This document shows, piece by piece, positions 22,351 to 36,419 of a DNA stretch of 64,000 bases (the stretch's first letter is position 1; each line of letters begins with the position of its first letter). The position numbers and the translations under genes are program-made. The stretch lies in assembly GCA_016801845.1 (NCBI GenBank), contig CM028906.1, positions 15,297,001 to 15,361,000 of the forward strand, given 5' to 3'. This stretch comes from Polydactylus sextarius. Its lineage: Eukaryota > Chordata > Actinopteri > Polynemidae. A model generated the notes under the pieces. It searched no databases and had not been told where the DNA came from. It was given only the letters and a program-made list of their open reading frames with translations.

Positions 22351-23905
22351 GTTTGGAATAAATTGGAAAAATTCCCTTGTGGGAAATTTTACGTAAACAC
22401 CTCCTGCAGTCAGAACTTGAAACGAACTTGAAAAGTCAGCATATGCGTAAACTTGACACAAGAAAGTAAAGGCTGATGGTGGGGAACTTTTTTTAAAGTA
22501 TTAATGTTCCTAATCCATGTAGCCCTTCTTAATATTTTGGCTTTGGCATTTGGTTGTAACAGTTAGTTGCAGTCCATATAGAGTGACATAGATTAGTTAT
22601 TTACCAGCAGTAACACTGATTATAAGTCAGATAAAGAAATATAAAATCAGTGGTTTCAGTAAGCGTTCTATTTTTTTAAATGCAAGATACAACTGATCTT
22701 CTTCGTGGGATCCATGTTGTTTTCTGCAATTCAACCTCCCAACTCTAGAAATGGAACCATCCGAGAAACATGTTAAATGAACAACCTCACACAGCTGCTA
22801 TCATGGCTGTAGGTCTAAATGAACATCTTCAATAGCTTTCGGTTAAATCATTTTAATTCAGTGCATAACTATCATTTTTTATTAAAAAAATATGAAAGAA
22901 AAGTGTAATAAAATATCAACACTTTACAGGCATCTAGCTGACACCACAATGAGTTAAGTGTATAGCTCTCCAATGTTACACTCAGACAGCAACAGCCTGA
23001 ACCCTCCGCAGATGAGGGATGTGTCCATAAAGCTCTGGTTTTGAGTTAGGGCAGCATTAAATGTCTGGGTGTCAGCTGCTGTTTTACTTTTAGCTCTGCC
23101 AGATTCTTCTCCTCCCAACGCCCAGCTGGGGATACAAAAGTCATTCAAGAGTTGTGTAATTAGCTGGAGTTTAATTAAAGGCCAATTTGAAAAAAGCGGC
23201 AGACAAAAAGGCAAATTAAAGAGACTTGTAAAACAGAAAATTAAATGCTTAACAAGCTCAGTATCACCATTCAGAGACCTAATTTACATCGCGAACCTTT
23301 ACAATGAGCATGTTTGCAATTTTGTGGCTTCAACATTACTTTTACTATGAAGTTGTGATTTTATAACTGAAATATAACACAACAAACATTTTGTATCATA
23401 TGACAATCTAACTGCATCACACATATTTTAAGGTCATACTGCTTTTTGCACAGACTATATGATACATGTGAACTATTTTATATACAAAAGATAAGACTTT
23501 ACTTGTTCTCAATAAATCCTGTTAAAGTTGTTTGTGTTTGTGCAAGGTTCCTCTTATGTTATTTCAACCATCATGCATTATTAAACCAAAAGAAAAAATC
23601 AGTATACGCCAATATTTCATGATATTTATGGTGAAATGTCAGTTGATGATAAAATAATCCATGCTACAAGATTTGATGAGAGACAGAAACACTGTTACAA
23701 AGTTAAGGGGGTGGTTTCGTAGTTTGCTTAAGTTAAGTTTTGTCCAAACAGAAATATTCTCATGTTCAAACACCTTTAATATAAGTTAGGAACAGGAGCC
23801 TGTCTGCCCTCAGTGCAGCTAATTGCCCCAGAGGGAGTCCAAAAAGCCACAAGTTGTTCTGCTCCTTGTCATCACTGCAATGACTGCAAGCTACTTGGTC
23901 CTGTG

Positions 23906-23925
23906 CACACACACACACACACACA
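23906..23925. repeat. (CA)10 microsatellite
   Basis: Ten CA units. Confidence 0.9.
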
Positions 23926-26640
23926 TGCACAATTTTTAAGTTTTGGAATGACACTTCACATAAAGATGTTGCCAATTTTGGCAATGTTTAAAACAGGTTC
24001 CTAAGCCATCATGATTTAAAGAGTCATCAAAGACATAGCTGACATTTGGGAATATTAGAAAAAAAGAAATTGAAAGAATGCAATGAACCCTGTGATAGAT
24101 GGGTTAAATGAACACATATGACTGTTTTGTATAATTCAGTCAGTGTGGAAATCTTGGCAATTTTCATGCAGCTTTAGATCAGGAATCTCTCAACTCTTTA
24201 AAGAAAAAGTGGTGAAAATGTGAGACAGAACTACTCAGCCATGAAAAAAATGTGCCACAGCAACATGCTTCCAAAATGACAATATTCAACTTTAAAACCC
24301 ACAGTTTTCCTGATTTGTTATAATATGTGATGTGTCAAAAATCAGCTTGGCAATTAAATGAATTTAGAGGATCACAACTTTCAGCAAATGATAAAAACGT
24401 GATTACCATCTGCACATTTAAGAAGTCCCTTACTCTGCCAAGCCTTTTGATGAGGCTGCAGACTTATCCAACAGCTTTAACAGATGTTGCGGTGCGTTGA
24501 GCTGAAAAGCAGCTCTTAGACATTGCAGTCCTGTTGAGCGATTGTTTTCAACTGGTACACTTTAAATCTATGAAAAGGTTAACTGGGATCTGCGACACTG
24601 ACAGCAGTTCAAATCGGTAACGATCTCAGCACCTTGTTTCACTGCTCTCTGAAAAAACCTCAGCATACTGTCTGTAAGCACCACACCCACCCCTTCAAAT
24701 AACACACACATGCAGGCAAAGCTTAAACACTAAAAGCAGATGAAGCAGAGATTACTTGTGGCAGGATTACAGTAAAAGTATTTTTGCATACTATGAACCA
24801 CTGATTCCTTAAGATTTATTAACCCAATATAATTTCAATAATAATTGCCCAACAATATTAATATGTAAATTTCAAGTAATTAATAATTCACCTTCATAAT
24901 TATACATTTTATTTGAGCAAAATGATTTCTGATGTGCCTGAATAATCACATTATGTTGTGAAACCTAACTAGTTCAGTGACTTTTCAGTGACACATGTGC
25001 ACAGAAAGGTGTTGGCAAGTTGGATGAAACAGCCCATCAACTCTTTATTTTCATTTTTTATTTTTTTCAAACGACGACACATTTTCCTTGGTGTAAAATA
25101 AGAAGAAAAGCATTGATTCTGGAACTGCTGCTCCTTCAAAGCAGCATCCTTTACGGAGAAGCTGGCATGACCTTGTTTCCTTGGGAGTAAAAGATACAGA
25201 AAGCTGGAGGGGCTGGGCGAGGAAGAGGAGGGGTGGAGGAAAGAGGGTTTGGGGGGGCACACTGTGGAAGAGGTGGGGTAACTTCAAAACCCACATCAAA
25301 AGGAATAAATAATTGTTTCTGCTGGTTTTGTTGTTGTGATACGGATCGGCGAAGCAGCAAGTGGCGAGCAGGAAGCTTTGATTTGAGGCAGCCTTCCTGG
25401 AGAGGGCTCCTTCTGTCGGCAGCTGAGCAGAGAGAGGGGGGCCCACTGATTAAAGTCCTGTTTGTTTTAATCTTCTCTTTTGCCCAGGGGAGGCCTACAG
25501 AGAGGGAGAGATCCTACTGGGGGGTGGGACGATTCTCTCCTCCGGGGACTGATTCCTCTTCTTTTTGTGTCCTGAAAAGGAGGCAACGTGTGCAGCATCC
25601 AGACACAGGGCAAGGACAATGAGGGAAGGCTTGAAGTTGAGTTTATTATGAGGCGCTCGTGACAGAGGCGTGAAGAGAAGTGTTGTGGGTCAGAGGTAAT
25701 TGCAGATAATTAAGATGATAAAACTCTTTTATCCTCAAAACCGGTTTAGTTTGAGTTGAGTTGAGGTTAGCTGAGGAGCATACATAAAAATTCCATTACT
25801 GATGTTTGCACTGACTAGCTTCAGTCCACATCTCCCTTTTTTCCTTTAACTTAATTAGACCTCTAATAATGTCCAGTTAGAACTCTGTATAATCTCTGAA
25901 TTGTGACTTAAAACCTCCCCCTTTGGCCAGCAGGAGAACAGTGCAAACATAACACTGACATCTAGCACCTCTGGCCTCATTTTCAATCTCTATAATCTTT
26001 TATACTCTGTTGAATCATTTGTCAGTGCAACCCAACGCTTGAGAAGATTTCAGTTCTATAAATTACATCCTGTGATACTAAATGAATATAGTGCTTGCAC
26101 TGCAGGGGTAGCAGCAACTGGGGCAACCTGTGTAAAAAATGTATGTGTTCATGCTGTTATACAGCTGTTTAGATTAAAATGATCACCACATGACATATGA
26201 TATGTTAAGAGGCAGCTGATAAAAGTGAACATCAAATGGCATATGTCACTGTATGTTAACAGTGCGTGCAATAACGCAGGCCTGCAAACCTTTTCCGCTC
26301 ACTGATCTTGTGTATTTTTTTCATCTATGTGTATATGGGTAGATAGGAACCCCCCCGCTGACAGCTTCTGTAGAAAATGGCAGTTTTTAAAGGTTCACGT
26401 TGACATAAGTCAAAGGTCGTGTAGTGTGAGACAGAGCAGTGGGGGGAGGGGGTTGCACGTTGAATGTCAGTGTTTAGGGGAATGGAAGACATTCACAGTC
26501 ATGAGCATGCTATGTACATGAAACATAAAATCTTTGCACGCACACCCAACTGTGAAGACACACTCCCACACGCATAAACGTACCACGTGAAGCCTCAGGA
26601 ATCCTCCACTCGCATGATAGTAACAAGATGAGAGGTGACG

Positions 26641-26670
26641 CATAACATGAGCAGAAAAGCTCATGTTATG
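26641..26670. repeat. perfect 12-bp hairpin
   Basis: CATAACATGAGC at 26641-26652 and its exact reverse complement at 26659-26670 are separated by a 6-nt loop (AGAAAA). One further G:U-type pair and a C:G pair could extend the stem. It lies in intergenic DNA with no gene nearby. Confidence 0.9.
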
Positions 26671-29600
26671 TGAGACAGGAACCATTTAAGTGCACATCAT
26701 AGTTAATATAGTGAATTTTGCAATATGTTAGTTATGTTCAAGTTAAAGCTCCATTATAGTAAATGTTATAAATGTTAATTTGGCATGAATATAAGTTTCT
26801 TTGAGATCACTCCAAACTTTAAACAGAATTTATTAAAATAGGACATTTAATAATTCCTACAGTTACCTGCACCCATCGTTCCTATAGTAACATTCATCTA
26901 ACTGTCACTATGTCAAGCTGAATTGCTGCTAGACCTCTTGAATAAACTGAATATTTGCACTGTGATATAATCAGAGAGCTTCCCACTGATTTGCATCAAC
27001 TGATAAACGTGACACCGACTCTTTGATTCTGACAGAAAATCCAGTATTGGCAAAAGTGTCATCAGAATTGCTGAAATAATGAAATAGACTTGCTGAAGCA
27101 CACATTGCTCAGAGCCTTTTATGCAGTTATTCAAACAAAGTAGTCTCATTGGATCTTATCGACACATGACGAAACAACAGAAGGCAGCGTTTTCCATCTC
27201 TGACGGTAAACAGCCGCTCCGTCCACGGGCCTGTCAGTGTTAGAGACAGAGCTCGTTAAGAGCTGACATCAAACGCTTATAGAGACTGATGATTTAAATA
27301 TTGAATCGACTGGCGGCAGCATTCAGACAGAGGAGAGCTGCTATGTGCTGACACTAAGACAGATGTATATTTTAGCAGTCGTTTCCCAGCTAAACTGTTT
27401 AATAGCCTCAGGGATAAGACAGATGAAAGTCAGACCTGCAGATCTGCTGGGACATCTCTGGGGTTTAGTGTACTGTACCCATCACCCTCCCCTTCAACCC
27501 TCCTTCCACTCCCCCCTTATACATGCTGGTTCACTCTCAGTGGGATCACAAGAGAGGTTCCCTAAACCGAGGCCCCTTGCCAGGCCCCAGGCACTGGGGA
27601 CACTAACAAGCTCTAATGATCTCCAGCCAGGCCTGTCTCTCTGCTCTTCCTCCACTCACTCACACTGCAACCTGCAGGACAGGCCTTGGAGCAGACAGCC
27701 TTACTGAACCCGCTGTACCGCATGTGCCGTCTCCTGTCCAGCTACTTTCAGTTCAGGATCAACATGAGACAACCTCTGCTGGGGTTGATGGACTTTTCTT
27801 TATAGCACACTTGCAGGAATGTGCTCTGATAAATGTATATGGATGAGGTTAAATGAATGTTTGGTATGATAAAAACTCAGTGGCCCCTTTTTCTTTCTGC
27901 ACTTCTGGTCTGCAGACGTTTGTTGGCATGTCTGCTCTCCAAGGGGAGACCAGATGTGAGGCAATAGAGGGACTGAAGATAATTGTAAACGTTTGGTCTG
28001 CTTCTTATCTCGATGGGCCCAAGTCTATCTATTTAAGACCAAAGAAGAAGACAGAGTGCAGCTCTCCCACATCACTACGACTGAAGTTGGAAGCAACAAG
28101 GGCAGGTTGTAACTGCATGAATCTTAAGATTGTTGGCTCTTAACCAGTTCTGACAAATTAAAGGTCCTCCCTGAAAAAGTTCTTACAATATTAAAAACCA
28201 GTCATTGGCAATGGATGTTGTATTTCTTGGTTCATTTTGTTCTGATCTCTTGACTTTAAGTTGAGATATTTTCAGTACAGCTACAATAGGGCCTAATGGC
28301 ACATAAATTTTAGTTATCTAAATCATCAACACTAAATGTCAGATTTTCATTGCAGTCCCACGGAGCTTAAATGTAACGGCTGCACAACAGACTTTTTTTA
28401 TTTTGCACTGGTAGAGAGAAATATGCATAAAAAAATGTATAATATGGTAATATTATAATATGTGTTTTCACCAAGATTGGCTGTAACAGCTTCCACTTTA
28501 TCTTTATCAACTGCCATGTCTGTTTGAATGAAATAAGAAATTTAATCAAATGGATTTGTGTTTGATGCAAACACATATAAATAGGACCTAAGATACACTT
28601 TCCTGACTAAATTTTGGTTTAGTGCATCAAAAGTTGGTTATTTATTTTGAATCAGAATTTGGGGAATTGGGATCTAAATCAGTTTCTGTTTTTTTTAACA
28701 ACACTTCTGATACTGGCAGGTTTGGATTAGCAACTGAAATGTAACATAGTAAATTAGAGAAAAAAAATCCCATTACTGCACGACTAGTTAATGTTTTACT
28801 GACCAGCACTGATTTTTCCATTTATAGTTGCATCATTAAGTTGTTATGGTTAGCATGTTAGCAAAAACCACACATTCAGCAGACACAACAAATTCCTTAG
28901 CATTCAGAGATGTGATTCAGTCATCCTTTTTTAATTCAGTTCAATTTTATTTGAATGATGCTGTAGTCAGGTTGGAACTTCATAATGTTATAGAAAACCC
29001 TAAATCCTTTACTCACTGTTTTGGGGAAGTAATTGTATTTGTTGGAGCAACCTGCTCTGGTTGAAAACAACACTGATTAGAGCTGAACGAAAACAGTACA
29101 GTTTGGGGTTATAATCTCAAAACAAGTTGAAAGACTATAAAGTTCTTCGGAGCAGAGGGGGATGATAATCATTATTCTTTTATAGATTTGTCACCGTAAC
29201 TGACCCCTTTCAAATAACACCAAATGCTTTGACCCATTTTACATGTAAAAATATTATATTGCACTTTAAACACTTATGACAACTTCTACCAACACAAAAA
29301 AGCTCTAAGCATTCCCATCTAACTTGGACCAGTTGTGGGAAAATGAAGAAAAAACCCTGAGAGAGGATAATAAAAGTGTCTAGTAACAATATAAAGTATG
29401 AAGCTGCTTTTAGATTTGAATCGTAAACTGATGATCTCTCTGAGCGTAAAACTGATTGAAGGGTTGTATTTTATTTTTGGTGTATTACGTAAGGGAAAGC
29501 CCAGAGTTGTTGAAAATGAAAATTATTACCATCTTAACGGTAACAAATCAAGATCAGTTGAAACAGCAGGGGAAAATAAGCAGAAATTTTGATGTATGTA

Positions 29601-32600
29601 TTGGTTATTACATTTTTTTTTTTTTGATCACATTAATGGCATATAATTTTTGTAAAACACCTTAACTGAGTAGCAAACCCTATGAACTTTACTGAGCTAT
29701 TGAAAAGGACTGGCAGACAACCCAGTGCCAACTTGTTTACACTGTTGTTGGTCTTGTTTTTGAAGAGCATAAAACAGACGCTCTGACCAACAAGACCAAA
29801 TCCAGCGCTTACAACCCATTAAAAAGGCCATGTGGAAGCTGGCATGCAAACCAGCGGATGCAGCCGCTTAAAAAAGAGAGTACATTAAACAGCACATTGT
29901 TTGGATGCTTTAAGTCCGAGACTATAAATGAGTTTAGGTTTTTAGTCTCTGGTGTATAACCGCTACCAGCCTGTCTGTGTGGGCAGACAGAATTGACCTC
30001 AGACACAAAAATGCAAAAATTTCCTTTGTAGGTCACAAAATTGAATATTCAGACATTGACTTGTGGCATGATTTCAAGTGTTGTGACTTCATGTTGGTAA
30101 AACAGTCACGTACATTAACACCTAAAACTTGGGAAACAGGTGAAACTATTCGGTCTTAGACTTTTCTTTTTAAAAGAATAATGTCACTTTAGGGCTGAAC
30201 AACATAGAAAACAACCTACTTACAAGGGCCATTTTTTGCAGTGTGTTGTCTGCTACAAGTCAGTGTCCTCTTTTGTTGTGGAGTACATGCTCCTCAGGGA
30301 ATAATGAGCATGAGGCGATCAGACAGCAAAGCTGGTTTCGCTCTCTGAAGTTTGTGCCAGAAACGAACATCCTCGTTAGACTGGTCCACAGCCACTGGGA
30401 ACAGAAAGTTCCCAACTTTTGGCTTTTGTGAGCCATTGTGTTTGCATCACTCTCTAAACCCCTAAACCTTCAAGTGTATAATTGAGTGGTTACAGAATAT
30501 TTTCATTAAGTCAGAAGTTGCTGTCCAGTGTTGGCAAGAAGCACGTCTCTGCTCTCAGCTTAGAGTACTTCAAAGTTCTCTTGAAACTTAGCTCTGTGTT
30601 TATTTCTGTCAGTCTTGAAGCCCGTGTAATCAACGGGGAATTGACTTGAAGGTCTTAAAGGGTCCACTTTGAAATAGATCAGTAGGCCTACCCCGCTTAC
30701 ATCCACCCTCACCCTGGATATGAGAGGTGTGGACATAAATTTAGTATTGGACAGTGGATGAAATGAATATGAATTTTCAGCATTTTGATCTAAGCATTGA
30801 GAACGGATAAAAGGCACAGTCCAAAGCACATCTGAAAAAGGAGCTTACATTTTCTATAATATTAAACCTAAGTCAGCCTTTGATCTTTTAATCCTGTGCT
30901 CATAAGGTTGTGAGATAAGCAGGCATGACTAACGTCTCTTTCTAATATTCAAGAAAGAGCAGAGCCCACATAATGAGCTCTTTTACCCCTTTTGAAGACA
31001 AATTGGACTGAAATTCCATATTTAATGGATCTTCCTTTCAATAGATTTCTGTTTAAAGTCGAGAGGGAGAGAAAAGAGATGGTCAGGCCACGTTAACAGC
31101 ACTGTTAAACACAGTGTGGGTGTCTGGCCTTGTTTTACTCTCAGCCGTCCAGATGTCTGTCTGAGCTGTCTGCAGCTGTCTTTGTGGTACCAACCTTGTT
31201 GTTTCAGCATTTAGCCGCACTGTCACTTAAACTGACTCGCAGGGTTTATGTAAATGACAGTGGAAGTCTAATCCTGTGCAGCACACAGGCCGCCTGTGCT
31301 TTCTTGTAATCACATCCACAGATCTGCTGATGCCAGCTGTGGTCACCTATCTGTCCTCAGTCAGTCAACATCCCTGCGCTTGTTCATTAGTGCACTGAGG
31401 CTACTGGACTTGACTCAAACCAAAATTATAGCCACACAAGTAAAAATATTTAGTAATATAGAATTTAATCCACATTCTAAGAGGGCATACCAAGCCAAAG
31501 TATAAGCTAAGACTAAAGGTTTATGACCACAGTGACCCCATAAGGCTGCAATGCTCATTACACACGATAAAAGTTTCAAGAAATGAAAACTTTGCTCCTC
31601 TCACATTTTAATTTCTGAGGAAATGCTATGTTGTCTTAGATCAAAGATATTAGGTCAATGCTAAGATACTAGTGACATATTGCTAACAAACTTAAACAGG
31701 TATTTTGACTTACAAGTTTATAACCTTATTTCTTTTCTCACAGTACCGTCCAAAGAATCTGGCAGCGCTTCGTTTAGCATGGAATCAGGACATGTGAAAA
31801 GCATGTTTGTTTTTGCCACAATGTGAGTTGTGAACAAGAGAATTATCTATCCATATATACTTTAACAATGATTAACACTTAAATAAGAAAAGGACATAAA
31901 TAATACAGCATAAACTGCATTGGATGATAAATGAAAATTAAATTTGATGCAGATCACCAAACTTTTACAATTCTTTCTGCCTGCCAACATAGATTAACTG
32001 TATTTATAGACTGGATCCACATCTGACATGAAATCTAAATTATGATTCTGATCTTTGACCTTTAAAATACACAAATAATACTTGACACTGACACTATTAG
32101 CTTTTGAAGGGCTTCACAGGGCATCTAATCACTTTTAAAGATTAGAGCCCTCTGTGTCTGGCTCAGTAACTTCAGCTGGGTAATAGTTTCTCTGTGTATC
32201 TCCCACAGGCTGTGCCAAACCTTTAATTGGGTGACACTCAGTCCTGTTGCTCCCTCACTCACTCTCTCTTTGTGTGTCTGTGTCTGTGTTTCACAAGCAG
32301 ACAAAGTTATTTAAATTGCTCTAATACTTTCATCTCATATTCTCTTTGTCCCATTGTTGTGCAACCACATGTACTCAGATGTAACTCAGATGTAAAGAGA
32401 CACTAAGAGTACAGAGAGGATTTTTTCTGATTTCATGCATTACTTCTTTTCACATATCTTACATTCTCTCCAGACAAATTATATTCCAGATATGAAGTGC
32501 TGTGTGTGTGTGGGGTGGGGGTTGAACAAGGCCAATTTGTTTAAAGGCTGGTCTTCAGGGTGAGGCACACCACAGAGCTATATTCATATATTACATTTGC

Positions 32601-35600
32601 GTTTTTACACTTCTGACGGGCGCTGTATCGTGTGGCTGTTTTCATCTCTCCGTTTGATGCTGGTTAAAGGAGAAGGCAGTCATTGTCCTCTGTGGCCTGC
32701 AGGCATGTTTTGAGCTACGCAGAGTGAGTCAATGGAGAGTCGGGGGGCTGACTAAATGTCAGGCGCACATGGCCACGCTCGCATAGTTTAATGCGGTCCT
32801 GTGTCTGGCCCTTGTCCTTGTCCCCTTCTAACTCTGTGTGTCTTTATCCCTCTGTCTCCAGCTTCTCCCTCTGTCTCAGATGTACATGCCATCTGGTCTG
32901 GCTCCACATCTGTGGATATCCTGTCTACAAAGCCTGGACAGCAGTGCTCTTTGTGCAGCGACTATTTGTGCTCTCAGGCACCTGCCACGGCTTAATTCAC
33001 TTTTCCCATGCAAAAGAGGCAAGTGTCCACCGCTAAACATCACATGTTGTAAAACCGCTCGTTAGAATATCGTTTATACCCACGGGTGGTGAGATGCGGC
33101 TCTGCTCAGGAATACCAAAGCCTTTTCTGCAGAGGGAGGACATTTGCAAACCTGTCAGTGACCTGTACCTGCACAGCTACAAAACACAATTATTACCCTG
33201 TCAAATGTTTGATAAATAGGGAAATGTGCCAGCAGCTATAGAGAGTAGGACAAAGTGTGCTTAGAGAAAAAAAAACACAGCTCTTACATTAATTAGTAGT
33301 TATCAAATGAGCTCAAATCTGCTGTCCTTTTCTTTGCTGGTATGATTTGCTGACTTCAAACAATGATATGAATTCAAAGACTAATTACTCTTCACCGTGT
33401 TTGGCCTTGGCAGTCTTTGACTCTACAGATGTGTTCAATATGGGAGTAGTCACAGCAACTATGTGTGTACCACGAATGAAAAGCTATGTGCCATGGATGT
33501 TTCCCACTGGGATAAGTGAGTAAATGTTTGATTCATTATACAACAGTACGCTATCCAACAAGGACAGTCTTACATAAGTCTGTTTGTGAAATGTGTCCCA
33601 GTCAAGGCATCTTTGTGAGCTTTACAACCACTGTCAGATACAATGAAGTCGACATAAATATATTTTGAGGCTTTGTGTCCTGGTTTAAACTGGGCATCAA
33701 AACATGAAGTCACTCATGTAGTTTTAATCATAATGTGATTTGACTGTTTATCCCAGAAACAACTGTTTTTAAGATCTCATTAAAAGCTCAATTTGTATTT
33801 TGCAGCTGAGCGTTCTATCAGTCACATATGTGGTGCTCCACTTGCTGCAATTTAAAGTAAGAATCATACTTTATAATTGATCATACTTGGAAATCTAGCA
33901 TAATGTTTTAATGTCTGCTTACTTTAGCACAAATGTTAGCTAAAGTACAATGAAACTCTCTCTTCTCTTGAATATATTTCTATACATTTCTGAAATTTGC
34001 ATCTGAATTTCCATGGAAACTGTGACACAATATGCAAAACCATCTACTGTGTATGAATCTGTGGTTGAGATGGTTACTGTAATGTATCTCAGAACAGTGA
34101 TGATGTATCCTTTCCCGAAAATGACCACACATTTCCAATAAACCCTGTTGGCTTCCTGTCACAAGGTCAAGGTGTTGCCCCCTCAGTGATGTTCCTCCAC
34201 ATGCATGTGTTCTCGCTACTGCTCAAATGATGAAAACAAACATGTCAGCATTTATTTTTTCAGTGGATTTTTACTTCTTCCAACTTCTGCCATTGCTAGT
34301 AAAGAAACTTAGTTCTATTTACACTGAAAGAGCTTTGCCAACCTCCTGTTTGTGCTGTGAGGCATTCCTGTAGATTTCCTGCAAAGTTAAACCTGGCTGC
34401 ACACAGGGAACTGTAAAACTCAGAGCAGACCAGTAATCTCATGACAGAAATGTTCTTTGTTCTAAGTCAAATGTTTTTTATTACTTACTTTGGATTTACA
34501 TAAGAGAAGCAAAAGTGCCTTCAGTTTAAAAGTCTCCTATTGTACAGATGCCTGCCTTTTTCTAATTAACGAGTACATTGGATGGTGCAAAAGTAGGATT
34601 TCCAAATGTTGTGTCAAACACAACATGGACTTCACATTAAAATGTGATTTCATTTGTTCCTAAATAAGTGACTGTTAATCACTACATTTCAACGATATAA
34701 AGATTTTCCAGTGATATATGTGATTCCAGTGATGCTTTGGTAGGATAACAGCGTTGTTAGTCTTGTAAATCATAATTGCTATGTTTGAAACCTAGTTATA
34801 TGATTTTTTTTAAAGTGTGGAAGTATCAAGCTCAATTCTATTCATTCTGCACAGAAAAGATTATAATTTAATCTCATTGTATAGAGAAGGATTTGGAAGA
34901 AACGCTGGGATACTCATAATAAATACAATAATTTGAGCTAAAAAAAAGACAATTTTGGCACTAATTCTGCCAAGTAGGGATAATAGTGTCTTCCAGAATT
35001 GTATACTTGACTATGATTTAGCCAGTAACTTGAATAAAGGGGTGTGGTCATTTGTAATATATTTAAAATTCCCTGGGGATATGCTCTAAAAAGGAGATTA
35101 TGTAACTGTAACCAAGAGATGTTCTGCACACCAGTTTGTCTTTTTGCAGTAGTAGACGGTCTCAAATGAATTGATTTTGTTGCATGTTTGCTGAATCATC
35201 AAAGAATTCCTTGTTGTCTTCATTTCTATGATAATGTGTCAAAGTGAATATTGCAGAGATTTCCTAAATTGTACTTTATATGGGTGCTGTTGGTAAGAGA
35301 TATGTACATGACAGAAACTCCTCAGTACCTTAAAAACATACAGTGAGGACAACACTACAGTGGGTAATCACACCAGTGAAGAGGGAGCTGTTTGGTGAGG
35401 GGATGAAACATTCATACCACTCCAACTGGCTTAAGTCAAGGTAGCTTAAATAGATGAAAAGACCTTCATTAAATTGGTATTTCATAATAGAACAACAGAA
35501 ACTCACCTCCATGTCTCAGTGTTTTGACCTTTATTAGGTTGAAAATTGGTCCAGATACTGTCTGTTTCCATTTTGTTGATATGTTTTTTTTTTTTTCCTT

Positions 35601-36387
35601 TCCTTGTGAAAATGTGAAAAGACTGACGTGCAAAATGTCTGGTGTTGCCAGAAAAGCAGAGCAAAGATAGACAAAATATATAAATAATATATAATACAAT
35701 CACATAAAATATACAGGAAAAATTAGTGGTCGAAATGTGAATAAATAAACATTAAAAAAGTGCCTCATGCAAACAATTTAGACAGGAAACTCTGCCTTTT
35801 CAGCTTTGTACTGCAATATTGAAATGTCAAGGAATTAAAATTCTTCTGGACAGTGGAATTTTTAATACATTTTTATTTGTGAGGTTTTCATAAAACTCCA
35901 TAAACTGAAAGGGTCAGCAGAGCAGAACAGGAAGGTGGAGCACACAGAGGAAGAGTCCCTAACCAACTCTGTAAAGCTGCAGGGCAGTCACCCTGAACAG
36001 ACATGTCTGAGTCTGGACAGATGTGTCTGTTCTGTCAAAACAAAAAGACAAGAAGTAACAGCAGCATCTGTGATGATGGGCTGAGGTGGTGGTGGTGGTT
36101 GTGGGTGAGGTCTATTTCACTACATTTACTGTAATACATAAGACTTAACCATGTTTCTTTGTAATGTGTCTGGCAGACTTTTGAAGTTTATAAATGACAA
36201 ATCTGTTTAATTTTTTTTTATTGGTTGTATGCAAATTGTGCTTAATTTGTGCCCATTAATTCCTCTGAACCTTCAGCCTTTTGGTGTCTTATGTACTTGT
36301 AAATGAATTGGGAATCAGTTCACTATTCTATTAATTTGATAAGCTAACTATTTATTATGATATAGTCAGAATAATCAATGATGCCTG

Positions 36388-36416
<29 letters not shown>
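36388..36416. repeat. T29 homopolymer
   Basis: Uninterrupted run of 29 T. It could be the poly(A) end of an old minus-strand retroposed copy, but I recognise no element beside it. Confidence 0.9.
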
Positions 36417-36419
<3 letters not shown>

